Positions 8,931 to 17,382 of a stretch of DNA of 64,000 nucleotides are shown here, one piece after another; position 1 is the first letter of the stretch; every line of letters begins with the position of its first letter. The position numbers and the translations under genes are program-made. The notes under the pieces are model-generated. The model did no database searches. It worked only from the letters and a program-made list of their open reading frames with translations, and was not told where the DNA came from. Source of the stretch: an uncultured Bacteroidota bacterium (GTDB lineage Bacteria; Bacteroidota; Bacteroidia; Flavobacteriales; Flavobacteriaceae); assembly GCA_902554655.1 (NCBI GenBank), contig CACDPE010000001.1, positions 62,001 to 126,000 of the forward strand. The letters run 5' to 3'.

Positions 8931-9667
8931 CCGTCTAAAATATCATTGAAAATGTTTGGATGTTCCATCATAGGAGCATGACCACACTTGTCTATCCAAA
9001 ACAGATCAGAGTTAGGTAGAAGTTTATCAAAATCTTTTGCAACATCTGGTGGTGTTACAGTGTCTTGTTTTCCCCAAATTATTGCAGTTTCTACATTTAT
9101 TTTTGGTAAATCTTTTGCCATATTGTGTCTTATAGCACTTTTTGCCATTGCTAAAATTTTAATTAATTTTTTTCTATCATTGACTGTTTCAAAAATTTCA
9201 TCTACGATTTCTTTTGTTGCAACTTTCGGGTTATAAAAAACACCTTCAGTTTTTTTTCTTATAAATTTATAGTCTTCTCTTTTTGGGTAACTATCACCCA
9301 TGGAATTTTCATAGAGTCCAGAACTTCCGGTTAAAACTAACCCTTTTAATAAGATAGGAAAAAGTTTAGCATAAATTAATCCAACATGTCCACCTAAAGA
9401 ATTTCCGACAATTACAAAATCTTTAAGTTTTTTAAATTTTACAAATTCGTTTACAAACTTTGCAAAAAACTTAACATTTGTATCTAATAGTTTAGAAGTA
9501 TATACTGGTAACTCTGGAGCAATAACATTATAGTTTTTTTGTGGAAAGAAATTAAAGACATCTTCAAAGTTACTTAAGCCTCCCATAAGACCATGTAAAA
9601 TTAATATTGGCCTCCCTTTACCAACAGACCTATAGTTAAAGCCGTTTTCTGTAATAAAACTTTCCAA
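8906..9667 (-). CDS. Alpha/beta-fold hydrolase
   Basis: Serine hydrolase of the alpha/beta superfamily, 253 residues, without a signal peptide and so probably cytoplasmic. HGLMGG (about 25-30) is the oxyanion segment, GNSLGGH places the nucleophile at S90, WGKQDTVTP (about residue 200) carries the acid, and CGHAPMMEHP the catalytic His. The substrate is unknown. It overlaps engB by 25 bases and sits between engB and the mraZ cluster, an arrangement I recall from many Flavobacteriia, which suggests a housekeeping role. The start is TTG at 9667; no ATG is available. Confidence 0.88.
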   Translation of the reverse strand: MESFITENGFNYRSVGKGRPILILHGLMGGLSNFEDVFNFFPQKNYNVIAPELPVYTSKLLDTNVKFFAKFVNEFVKFKKLKDFVIVGNSLGGHVGLIYAKLFPILLKGLVLTGSSGLYENSMGDSYPKREDYKFIRKKTEGVFYNPKVATKEIVDEIFETVNDRKKLIKILAMAKSAIRHNMAKDLPKINVETAIIWGKQDTVTPPDVAKDFDKLLPNSDLFWIDKCGHAPMMEHPNIFNDILDGWLSKKNL

Positions 9668-9694
9668 AATCTATTATGTTTTATTAGTTGCAGA

Positions 9695-9722
9695 CAAAGA
9701 TATGTATTTCATTTTGAAACAA
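9695..9722 (-). promoter_or_regulatory. Promoter for the hydrolase-engB operon
   Basis: On the minus strand, a TTG (9720-9722) is followed after 17 bases by TATCTTTG (9695-9702), a full match to the -7 box TAnnTTTG. The spacing is canonical for Bacteroidota, and the start at 9667 lies about 20 bases downstream of the expected transcription start. It is back to back with the mraZ promoter in the longest non-coding gap of the window. Confidence 0.6.
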
Positions 9723-9816
9723 TAACATAAAATGAAGATAGAAAACTAAATTATAAATCTTTTTAAATCAATGATAATCAGCATTTTATGCCCATATCTT
9801 AAAAATTATTAACAAT

Positions 9817-9846
9817 GTGGTAAAAAGTGGTAAAAAGTGGTAAAAT
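9817..9846 (+). promoter_or_regulatory. MraZ operator: three tandem 10-bp repeats
   Basis: GTGGTAAAAA occurs three times at exact 10-base spacing (9817, 9827, 9837; the last copy ends in T). MraZ is known to bind tandem GTGG-type or TGGG-type repeats with 10-base periodicity upstream of its own gene in E. coli and Mycoplasma. The array lies just upstream of the -7 box at 9852-9859, which fits autoregulation of the division cluster. Binding is inferred from the pattern. Confidence 0.82.
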
Positions 9847-9851
9847 TTAAA

Positions 9852-9859
9852 TATATTTG
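9852..9859 (+). promoter_or_regulatory. -7 promoter box of the mraZ division cluster
   Basis: TATATTTG matches TAnnTTTG exactly. It begins six bases after the MraZ repeats and ends 19 bases before the mraZ ATG at 9879. The MraZ repeats occupy the place of the -33 element, so bound MraZ would be expected to compete with RNA polymerase. Confidence 0.65.
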
Positions 9860-9878
9860 ATATTAACGCTAATCTGAT

Positions 9879-10343
9879 ATGTATAATCTTATAGGCACAT
9901 ATGAATGCAAGATTGATAATAAGGGGAGAATTATGTTTCCTTCATCCTTTAAAAAACAGTTAGAAAAAGAACTTTCTAAAGGTTTTATTCTTAAAAGATC
10001 TGTATTCCAAAAATGTTTAGAACTCTTTCCTATTAATGAATGGGATGAAACAATGCTGGGAGTAAATAAGCTAAATCGATTCACAAAGAAAAATAATGAT
10101 TTTATTAGAAGATATACTGCTGGACTAAAGCATATTGAATTAGATAATGCTGGAAGAATATTAATTCCAAAAGATTTAATCAATTTCTCGCACCTTAAAA
10201 AAAATATTGTAATGTCAACAGCTCTAAATATCATTGAAATATGGGATAAGGAAATGTATGAAAATGCGATTAATGATTCAAATGTTGACTTTGCAAAATT
10301 AACGGAGGAAGTAATGGGTAATGATGACAATAATGTTTCATAA
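9879..10343 (+). CDS. mraZ: Transcriptional regulator MraZ
   Basis: DNA-binding regulator of the division and cell-wall cluster. The 154 residues form two SpoVT/AbrB-like halves, with signature segments IDNKGRIMFPS (about 12-22) and LDNAGRILIPK (about 87-97). The length is typical. It is the first gene of the cluster, directly downstream of a three-repeat operator and a clear -7 box, which implies it controls its own operon. Its 3' end overlaps the rsmH start region by up to 23 bases. Confidence 0.96.
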   Translation: MYNLIGTYECKIDNKGRIMFPSSFKKQLEKELSKGFILKRSVFQKCLELFPINEWDETMLGVNKLNRFTKKNNDFIRRYTAGLKHIELDNAGRILIPKDLINFSHLKKNIVMSTALNIIEIWDKEMYENAINDSNVDFAKLTEEVMGNDDNNVS

Positions 10344-11226
10344 ACCTGTTATGTTGTCCGAGGCGATTGATAGTCTTGAAATAAAAGAGAATGGAATTTA
10401 TGTTGATTTGACTTTTGGAGGAGGAGGTCATTCCAAAGAAATTTTAAAAAGAATAAATGATGATGGAAGATTAATAGCATTTGATCAGGATAAAAGTGCT
10501 ATAAAAAATAAAATTGATGACAATAGAGTTATGTTATTAAAGCAGAATTTCATTTATCTAGAACAAAATTTGAAATATTTAAAAATATCAAAAGTTGATG
10601 GTATTCTTGCAGATCTAGGTGTAAGTTCTTTTCAGTTCGATTCAATCGACAGAGGATTTAGCTATGAAAATGATTCAATCCTTGACATGAGAATGAATCA
10701 AGAATCAAGCATTGATGCAATGGAGATTTTAAATAACTATTGTGAAGCCAATCTTGCAAATATATTTTTTAATTATTCTGATTTAACAAATTCTAGACAA
10801 ATCGCAAAAAGTATAGTTGAAAAAAGAAAGACTAAAAAAATAAAATCTTCTAATAATTTAAACGAAATACTTTCCGAATTTATTAATCCTGGATATGAAA
10901 ATAAATTTTTAGCTAGAGTATACCAGGCTATAAGAATTGAGGTTAATCAAGAGATAAAAAACCTAAAAAAACTACTAAATCAACTTCCAAATTTATTAAA
11001 CCCAAATGGATTGGTTTCAATAATCACATACCATTCAGTTGAAGATAGGCTAGTTAAAAGATTTTTTAAAAATAATTGTTTTGAGAATGAACCAGTTAAG
11101 GATGATTTTGGAAATAAAATTTTATCAATTAAACCAAAACACAATTTTATTAAACCATCTGAATTAGAAATAAAAAATAATCCAAGAGCAAGAAGTGCTA
11201 AGCTAAGAACAGCCGTTAAACTATGA
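10321..11226 (+). CDS. rsmH: 16S rRNA (cytosine-1402-N4)-methyltransferase RsmH
   Basis: Methylates N4 of C1402 in 16S rRNA using S-adenosylmethionine. The SAM-binding motif TFGGGGHS sits at 31-38, GILADLGVSSFQFD follows around residue 100, and the C-terminal TYHSVEDRLVKRFFK is diagnostic. Three in-frame ATGs (10321, 10324, 10333) precede the conserved FHKPVML; family alignments as I recall them favour 10333, so the exact start is open. The gene overlaps mraZ, and its stop overlaps ftsL (ATGA). Confidence 0.95.
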   Translation: MMTIMFHKPVMLSEAIDSLEIKENGIYVDLTFGGGGHSKEILKRINDDGRLIAFDQDKSAIKNKIDDNRVMLLKQNFIYLEQNLKYLKISKVDGILADLGVSSFQFDSIDRGFSYENDSILDMRMNQESSIDAMEILNNYCEANLANIFFNYSDLTNSRQIAKSIVEKRKTKKIKSSNNLNEILSEFINPGYENKFLARVYQAIRIEVNQEIKNLKKLLNQLPNLLNPNGLVSIITYHSVEDRLVKRFFKNNCFENEPVKDDFGNKILSIKPKHNFIKPSELEIKNNPRARSAKLRTAVKL

Positions 11227-11540
11227 CAAATAAAATTGTTGACATACTGCTAGGAAAATTCTTAATTGAAAAAATTAATATTTACAATATCCGTTTTATA
11301 TTTTTTATTTTTTCTCTCGCTTTTCTACTGATATACTCTTCCCACAGTGTTGATAGTAAAGTGTACAAAATTAGTCAGTTAAACACTGAAGTTTCTGTTG
11401 CTGAATCAAACTTTATTGAGTTGAGAAAAAAACTTATGAATTTAAGAGTTGAGTCAACAGTAAGAAAAAAACTAATTGATAGAGAGATAAAACCTTCATT
11501 GAGTCCGCCAAGTAAAATAATAATATCCAGTATTAAATGA
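11223..11540 (+). CDS. ftsL: FtsL-like divisome protein
   Basis: Small bitopic membrane protein, 105 residues: a short cytoplasmic N-terminus, one membrane segment at about 22-43 (IRFIFFIFSLAFLLIYS) and a periplasmic part with heptad-like spacing (VYKISQLNTEVSVAESNFIELR) suited to a coiled coil. Similarity to FtsL is weak in sequence but position between rsmH and ftsI, topology and length all fit. In the divisome FtsL would pair with FtsB and FtsQ. It overlaps both neighbours by four bases (ATGA). Confidence 0.82.
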   Translation: MTNKIVDILLGKFLIEKINIYNIRFIFFIFSLAFLLIYSSHSVDSKVYKISQLNTEVSVAESNFIELRKKLMNLRVESTVRKKLIDREIKPSLSPPSKIIISSIK

Positions 11541-13381
11541 ACAACAATAAATTTGTATTAAAACTTTATGGATTTGCAACAGCTTTTTTATTGTTTGGTT
11601 TATTTATTGGTTATAAGTTATTCCACATACAGTTTGTTGACGGTGATAAATATCGACAATTAGGAGAAGATAAAACATTAAAATATTCAACGGTAAATCC
11701 CCAAAGAGGAAATATATATTCATTCGACGGGAGTTTACTTGCTACATCGACAATAATGTATGATGTTTATTTTGATTCAAAAACTGTAAAGAAAAAACTT
11801 TTTGATAGTGAAGTTTATAATCTTTCTAAAAAAATAGCAGAATTAAAATCAGTAGATAAAAATATAGTTCACAATTCATTAATCAGTGCAAGAAATAGCG
11901 GAAATAGATATTATTCAATAATTAAAAATATAGGTAAAGAAGATGTTGATAGAGTTAAGAGTTTCCCAATTTTTAAACATGGATCCATAAAGGGCGGAAT
12001 AATAGTAGAAAAGAAAATTAATAGAGAATTTCCATTAGGAAAAGTAGCTGAAAGAACTATTGGATATGAAAGAATTGACGAAAATGGTAATTATAGAGGA
12101 GTTGGTTTAGAACATGCTTTTGGAAAATATCTCAGAGGTCAGGATGGCTATATGTTAAAAAGAAAAATTTCAAATGGTCAATGGAAAACTTTGGATAATG
12201 AATTAAAAAAGGAACCAATCAATGGATTAGATATCATAACTACTATAGATAGTGAAATTCAAGATATTGTTCATGACTATTTACTTGAGCAAACAGAAAA
12301 ATATGATGCTCATCATTCATCAGCTATAGTAATGGAAGTTCAAACTGGTGATATTAAAGCAATATCAAATTTTGGATTAACTGAAAATGGTAAGTATTAT
12401 GAAAAATTAAATTATGCAATTGGTGAGGGAATTGAACCAGGTTCTACCTTTAAATTAATAGCTATTGCTGCAGCTTTAGAGGATCAAGTGATTGACACTT
12501 TAAGGAAAGTTGATACATCTGGCGGAATACTTGATTTTTATGGTTTTAAAGTTAGAGATAGTAGAAAAGGTGGATATGGAAAGATTAATGTTATGGATGC
12601 TATCAGGTTATCATCAAATACGGGAGTTGTTAAAATTATCGACTCTGTATATAATAAAAATTCAAAAAAATTTGTAGATCGTCTTTACAATTTTGGTATT
12701 GCTAATCCAGTAATAAGCTCAATTAAAGGTGAACCTAAACCAAAGATTCCTCATCCTAATGATGATAACTGGAATGGTTTATCATTACCATGGATGACTT
12801 ATGGTTATGGTGTAAATATGACTCCACTACAGATTTTAACATTTTATAATGCCATCGCTAATGAAGGAGAAGTTGTTAAGCCAAAATTTATTCACAGTAC
12901 AAGAAAGTTTGGAACTAATTATAATAAAATATATCCAAAACAAATTTTGAATAAGTCTATTTTTTCAATTAATACAAACAAATTATTAAAGAAGATGCTT
13001 TATGATGTAGTACATCATGAAAATGGAACAGCAAAGAACATAAAATCTAAGCACTTAAAGTTGTCTGGTAAAACAGGAACTGCACAGGTTGATTATGCAA
13101 AAGATAGTATAAATTATATTTCAAGTTTTGTTGGATATTTTCCATCAGATAAACCGAAATATTCTTGCATTATAGTTATAAATAAGCCTAATAAAACTAA
13201 AGGGTATTATGGTAACACAGTGGCAGCACCTGTATTTAAAAGAATAGCTGAAAAAATATTTTCAAAATATCCAAAAGTTGAAAAATATAATTTACATGAG
13301 CTAAATAAAAATATAAAGCTTTCAAAAATTCAAATTAAAAATAGTTCTAACCTTGATAAAATTGTAAGTAATGGAACTTAA
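11537..13381 (+). CDS. ftsI: Septal peptidoglycan transpeptidase FtsI (PBP3-like), without PASTA domain
   Basis: Class B penicillin-binding protein that cross-links septal peptidoglycan. After a membrane anchor (about 8-30) and a dimerisation domain with RGNIYS, the transpeptidase motifs are SxxK at 303-306 (PGSTFK), SxN at 359-361 (SSN) and KTG at 512-514 (SGKTGTAQ). The 614-residue chain stops about 35 residues after the transpeptidase fold (APVFKRIAEKI). Flavobacterial relatives I recall run to about 660 residues with a C-terminal PASTA domain, which is missing here. It overlaps ftsL by four bases and murE by eleven. Confidence 0.94.
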   Translation: MNNNKFVLKLYGFATAFLLFGLFIGYKLFHIQFVDGDKYRQLGEDKTLKYSTVNPQRGNIYSFDGSLLATSTIMYDVYFDSKTVKKKLFDSEVYNLSKKIAELKSVDKNIVHNSLISARNSGNRYYSIIKNIGKEDVDRVKSFPIFKHGSIKGGIIVEKKINREFPLGKVAERTIGYERIDENGNYRGVGLEHAFGKYLRGQDGYMLKRKISNGQWKTLDNELKKEPINGLDIITTIDSEIQDIVHDYLLEQTEKYDAHHSSAIVMEVQTGDIKAISNFGLTENGKYYEKLNYAIGEGIEPGSTFKLIAIAAALEDQVIDTLRKVDTSGGILDFYGFKVRDSRKGGYGKINVMDAIRLSSNTGVVKIIDSVYNKNSKKFVDRLYNFGIANPVISSIKGEPKPKIPHPNDDNWNGLSLPWMTYGYGVNMTPLQILTFYNAIANEGEVVKPKFIHSTRKFGTNYNKIYPKQILNKSIFSINTNKLLKKMLYDVVHHENGTAKNIKSKHLKLSGKTGTAQVDYAKDSINYISSFVGYFPSDKPKYSCIIVINKPNKTKGYYGNTVAAPVFKRIAEKIFSKYPKVEKYNLHELNKNIKLSKIQIKNSSNLDKIVSNGT

Positions 13382-14825
13382 AGAGCTCTTAAGAAATATT
13401 GAGTTTGTAAAATTTTTTGGTGTAAAAGATCGAATTATAAATGATGTTAAGAATAATTCAAGAGAAATAAAATTAAATGATTTATTCATAGCAATCGATG
13501 GAAATACAATTGATGGTCATATTTTTATAAATGATGCTATTGAAAATGGTTCAAAAACAATTATTTGTGAAACAATTCCTGATAAAATTCGCAATGATAT
13601 AACATATGTTCTTGTTAATAATACAAGAAAGGTTTATTCCAAAATTTGCTCAAATTATTTTAAAAATCCGAGCAAAAAAATGTACTTAATTGGAATTACA
13701 GGAACAAACGGAAAAACAACTACAGCTACTCTTCTATTTAAAATTTTCAATTTGTATGGATATAAGGTTGGATTATTGTCAACTAATAAAATTTTAATTG
13801 ATGGTAAAGAGTTTAAAACCGATTTAACAACACCTGACTCATATAAATTAAATTTTTATTTGAGTGAAATGGTTAATTCTAATGTCGAGTATTGTTTCAT
13901 GGAGGTTTCCTCACATTCTATTGATCAAGAAAGAATTTCAAATTTAGATTATGACATAGGAGTTTACACTAATATTTCTCATGATCATCTTAATTATCAT
14001 AAAACTTTTAAAAATTATATATATACAAAGAAGAAATTTTTTGATTCACTTTCTAAAGATTCATATTCATTAGTCAATATTGATGATAAAAATAGTAGTG
14101 TAATGGTTCAAAATACTAAATCAAAAATTAAAACATATTCTCTAAAAAAACTTTCAGATTACAACATAAAAATTATTGAAAATAACATTGAGGGATTAAT
14201 TATTCAATTGAATAATAAATTAATTCATACTCAAATTACAGGAAAATTTAATGCATATAATCTAGTCGCAGTATATGCAGTCTGTGACATATTAGGATTA
14301 GATCAAAATAAATCAATTGAATTATTAAGTAAGATAAAACCTGTTGAAGGTAGATTTCAAGTTATTGCAAAGAATGGAATTACTGGAATAGTGGATTTTG
14401 CTCATACACCTGATGCAATAGAGAAAGTTTTAGTTTCAGTTAAAGATTATGTAAAAAGTGATGGAATAATAATAACTGTAGTTGGATGTGGAGGAGGAAG
14501 AGACAAAGAAAAAAGAAATAAGATGGGCTATGTTTCATCTGAGTTAAGTGATTTAACAATTTTTACATCTGATAACCCTAGAAATGAAGATCCAAATCAA
14601 ATTATAGAAGATATGAAGATGGGTGTCGGTAATAAAAAAATAAAAAAAGTGAAAACTATAATTGATAGGAAAGATGCTATAAAATATGCTGTATCTAAAT
14701 CTAAGGTTAATGATATTCTATTAGTTCTGGGAAAAGGTCATGAAAAATATCAAATTGTTGGTGATAAGAAAATTGAATTCAGCGACAGTGAGGTACTTAA
14801 TAATTATTTAAAAATAGCTATATAA
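13371..14825 (+). CDS. murE: UDP-MurNAc-L-alanyl-D-glutamate--meso-diaminopimelate ligase MurE
   Basis: Adds the third stem-peptide residue to the cytoplasmic peptidoglycan precursor. The ATP-binding motif GTNGKTT is at 111-117, and the segments EVSSHSIDQ and NISHDHLNYH follow. DNPR at 401-404 is the motif associated with meso-diaminopimelate specificity, so the wall is predicted to be of the usual Gram-negative type. The 484-residue length is normal. It overlaps ftsI by eleven bases and shares one base with the mraY start. Confidence 0.96.
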   Translation: MELKELLRNIEFVKFFGVKDRIINDVKNNSREIKLNDLFIAIDGNTIDGHIFINDAIENGSKTIICETIPDKIRNDITYVLVNNTRKVYSKICSNYFKNPSKKMYLIGITGTNGKTTTATLLFKIFNLYGYKVGLLSTNKILIDGKEFKTDLTTPDSYKLNFYLSEMVNSNVEYCFMEVSSHSIDQERISNLDYDIGVYTNISHDHLNYHKTFKNYIYTKKKFFDSLSKDSYSLVNIDDKNSSVMVQNTKSKIKTYSLKKLSDYNIKIIENNIEGLIIQLNNKLIHTQITGKFNAYNLVAVYAVCDILGLDQNKSIELLSKIKPVEGRFQVIAKNGITGIVDFAHTPDAIEKVLVSVKDYVKSDGIIITVVGCGGGRDKEKRNKMGYVSSELSDLTIFTSDNPRNEDPNQIIEDMKMGVGNKKIKKVKTIIDRKDAIKYAVSKSKVNDILLVLGKGHEKYQIVGDKKIEFSDSEVLNNYLKIAI

Positions 14826-16033
14826 TGTTTTATTATTTGTTCGATTTTCTTGAAAAAAATTATCAGTTTGCTGGAGCTAGTCTTTTTCAATATCTGTCAT
14901 TCAGAGCAGGAATTACTTTTATACTAGCTTTATTTATTTCAACGGTTTTCGGAAAAAGAATAATTAATTATTTATCATTTAAGCAAATTGGTGAAAATAT
15001 AAGAGAGTTAGATTTACCAGGTGAGAACTTAAAGAAAGGAACCCCAACTATGGGTGGAATAATTATAATTATTTCAACAATAATTCCAATTATATTATTC
15101 GCTGATTTTAAAAACATTTATATAATAATCTTATTAATCTCAACTTTTTGGCTAGGTATTATTGGTTTTATTGATGACTATATCAAAGTTTTTAGAAAAA
15201 ATAAAAAAGGTTTAAAAGGCTCATTTAAAATTATTGGCCAGGTAATTCTTGGTCTTTATATTGGTTTCACAGTTTACTTTAATCCTGAAATAAAAACACA
15301 AAATATTTATGAAAAAAATCAAATAAATTTAGTTGATGAGCATAGTCTTAGTTCTAAGACTGGATCATTAAAAACTACAATTCCTTTTTTAAAAGATAAC
15401 GAATTAGATTATGAAGAGATATTTGGAATTAAATCAACAAATTTTAATTGGATATTTTATATAGTTATAATTACTCTTGTAATAGTGTCAGTTTCAAATG
15501 GAGCAAATTTGACTGACGGTTTAGATGGATTAGCAGCTGGTTCCTCCTCAATAATAATTTTTACACTTGGAATTTTTGCGTGGATTTCAGGAAATATAAT
15601 TTTCTCTGATTACTTAAACATAATGTATTTACCAGGAATAGGAGAAATAGTAGTTTTTGTTGCTGCAATGCTTGGAGGTTTGATAGGGTTTCTATGGTAC
15701 AATACATATCCTGCCCAAGTTTTTATGGGTGATACAGGAAGTCTGACTGTAGGTGGTTTGATTGCCATAATAGCAATTTTAGTTAGAAAGGAATTACTAC
15801 TTCCGATTTTATGTGGAGTTTTCTTAGTTGAAACTTTATCTGTAATTGTTCAGGTAAGTTATTTTAAATATTCTAAAAAGAAATTTGGTGTAGGAAAGAG
15901 GATCTTTCTCATGACACCAATTCATCATCATTTTCAGAAGAGAGGATACAGTGAAAGTAAAATAGTAGCAAGATTCTGGATTGTCTGTATAATGCTGGCA
16001 ATTTTATCATTAATAACATTAAAAGTAAGATGA
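14825..16033 (+). CDS. mraY: Phospho-MurNAc-pentapeptide transferase MraY
   Basis: Integral membrane enzyme that loads phospho-MurNAc-pentapeptide onto undecaprenyl phosphate to form lipid I. Conserved elements include KKGTPTMGG (about 75-83), FIDDYIKV, NLTDGLDGLAAG and FMGDTGSLTVGG, which carry the catalytic aspartates, and TPIHHHFQKRG near the C-terminus. At 402 residues it is longer than the 360-residue E. coli protein because of a loop at about 155-200, as is usual in Bacteroidota. It overlaps murD by four bases. Confidence 0.96.
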   Translation: MFYYLFDFLEKNYQFAGASLFQYLSFRAGITFILALFISTVFGKRIINYLSFKQIGENIRELDLPGENLKKGTPTMGGIIIIISTIIPIILFADFKNIYIIILLISTFWLGIIGFIDDYIKVFRKNKKGLKGSFKIIGQVILGLYIGFTVYFNPEIKTQNIYEKNQINLVDEHSLSSKTGSLKTTIPFLKDNELDYEEIFGIKSTNFNWIFYIVIITLVIVSVSNGANLTDGLDGLAAGSSSIIIFTLGIFAWISGNIIFSDYLNIMYLPGIGEIVVFVAAMLGGLIGFLWYNTYPAQVFMGDTGSLTVGGLIAIIAILVRKELLLPILCGVFLVETLSVIVQVSYFKYSKKKFGVGKRIFLMTPIHHHFQKRGYSESKIVARFWIVCIMLAILSLITLKVR

Positions 16034-17382
16034 TAAAAAAACAAATGACAACAATATTAGGCTCTGGATTGAGTGGAATGGGTGCTGTTAAACTTGCTAT
16101 TAAAAAAAATATCTCTGTTTATCTATCTGATCATTCTGTGATTTCTGATGATGTAAAAGAATTTTTGTTAAAAAATAATATAAAATTTGAAGAAAATGGT
16201 CATAATTGGGATAAAATTTCTAGTTCAAAAGAAATTGTAATTAGTCCTGGTATATCTTCTAATAAGATTATTGAAAATATACCTTTATTTGATAAAAAAA
16301 ATATAATTTCTGAAATTGAATTTGCAAGTAGATATACAAATTCATTTTTAATTGCAGTTACAGGATCTAACGGTAAGACAACAACAAGTTATTTAATATA
16401 TCATATTTTAAAGAGCTCTGGATTTAATGTTGGAATTGCAGGAAATATGGGCAAAAGCTTTTCAGAATCTATTTCTGATAGTCAATTTGAATATTATGTT
16501 CTTGAAGTTAGTAGTTTTCAATTAGATGATATTGTAAAATTTAAACCAGATATATCAATAATAACTAATATTTCTGAAGATCATTTAGATCGATATAACT
16601 ATTCATTTTTTAATTACATCAGTTCAAAGTTTAGAATTACAAAAAATCAAACTTTAGATAACACTTTAATTTTAAATGGAAAGTGTGAGAACTCAATAAA
16701 TTTTTTAAAGGATATAAAAATAAAATCGCAATTAATAATAACTAATAAGAATAAAATTAGTAACGAAAAATCTGAAACGATTTTTCTTAAAGAAAATAAA
16801 ATTAAATCAACAATCAATAATAATTATCTTATGATGGATATAAATAATTTATCAATCCAAGGGAATCATAATATTCAGAACTCTATGGCAGCTATTTGTG
16901 TTGCGCAACTTTTGAATATTTCAAATGAATCGATTAAAGAAAGTCTTAGATCATTTAAAAATATTCCACATCGTTTAGAACATTTTTTAACCATCCAAAA
17001 GGTTAAATATATTAATGACTCTAAAGCCACTAATGTTAATGCTGTTTACTATGCATTGCAATCAGTAAAAACTCAAATTGTATGGATAATTGGGGGAGTT
17101 GATAAAGGAAATGATTATTCTGATTTGATTCCTTTTGTTAAAAATAAAGTTAAGGCGATTATTTGTTTGGGTAAGGATAACTCAAAACCTATAGAATTTT
17201 TCTCAAGTCATTGTGATTTAATTGTAAGTACAAACAATATGAAAGATGCTGTAAAAAGTGCATATGAGTTTGCAAAACAAAATGATACTGTTTTATTATC
17301 TCCTGCATGTGCAAGTTTTGATTTGTTTAAAAATTTTGAGGATAGAGGAGATCAATTTAAAGAAGAAGTAAGAAAATTATGA
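16030..17382 (+). CDS. murD: UDP-MurNAc-L-alanine--D-glutamate ligase MurD
   Basis: Adds D-glutamate to UDP-MurNAc-L-Ala. The N-terminal GSGLSGMGAVKLA binds the UDP moiety, GSNGKTTTSY near residue 115 is the ATP loop, and NISEDHLDRYN and HRLEH are the ligase signatures; the C-terminal domain ends with SPACASFDLFKNFEDRGDQF, typical of MurD. The 450-residue length is normal. Start and stop both overlap their neighbours by four bases (ATGA), indicating coupled translation with mraY and ftsW. Confidence 0.95.
   Translation: MIKKQMTTILGSGLSGMGAVKLAIKKNISVYLSDHSVISDDVKEFLLKNNIKFEENGHNWDKISSSKEIVISPGISSNKIIENIPLFDKKNIISEIEFASRYTNSFLIAVTGSNGKTTTSYLIYHILKSSGFNVGIAGNMGKSFSESISDSQFEYYVLEVSSFQLDDIVKFKPDISIITNISEDHLDRYNYSFFNYISSKFRITKNQTLDNTLILNGKCENSINFLKDIKIKSQLIITNKNKISNEKSETIFLKENKIKSTINNNYLMMDINNLSIQGNHNIQNSMAAICVAQLLNISNESIKESLRSFKNIPHRLEHFLTIQKVKYINDSKATNVNAVYYALQSVKTQIVWIIGGVDKGNDYSDLIPFVKNKVKAIICLGKDNSKPIEFFSSHCDLIVSTNNMKDAVKSAYEFAKQNDTVLLSPACASFDLFKNFEDRGDQFKEEVRKL

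Noticed and set aside
9869-10330. A 153-codon open frame on the minus strand opposite mraZ
   Set aside because: It mirrors mraZ, has no family features and would cover the mraZ start and the promoter region; mraZ is certain.
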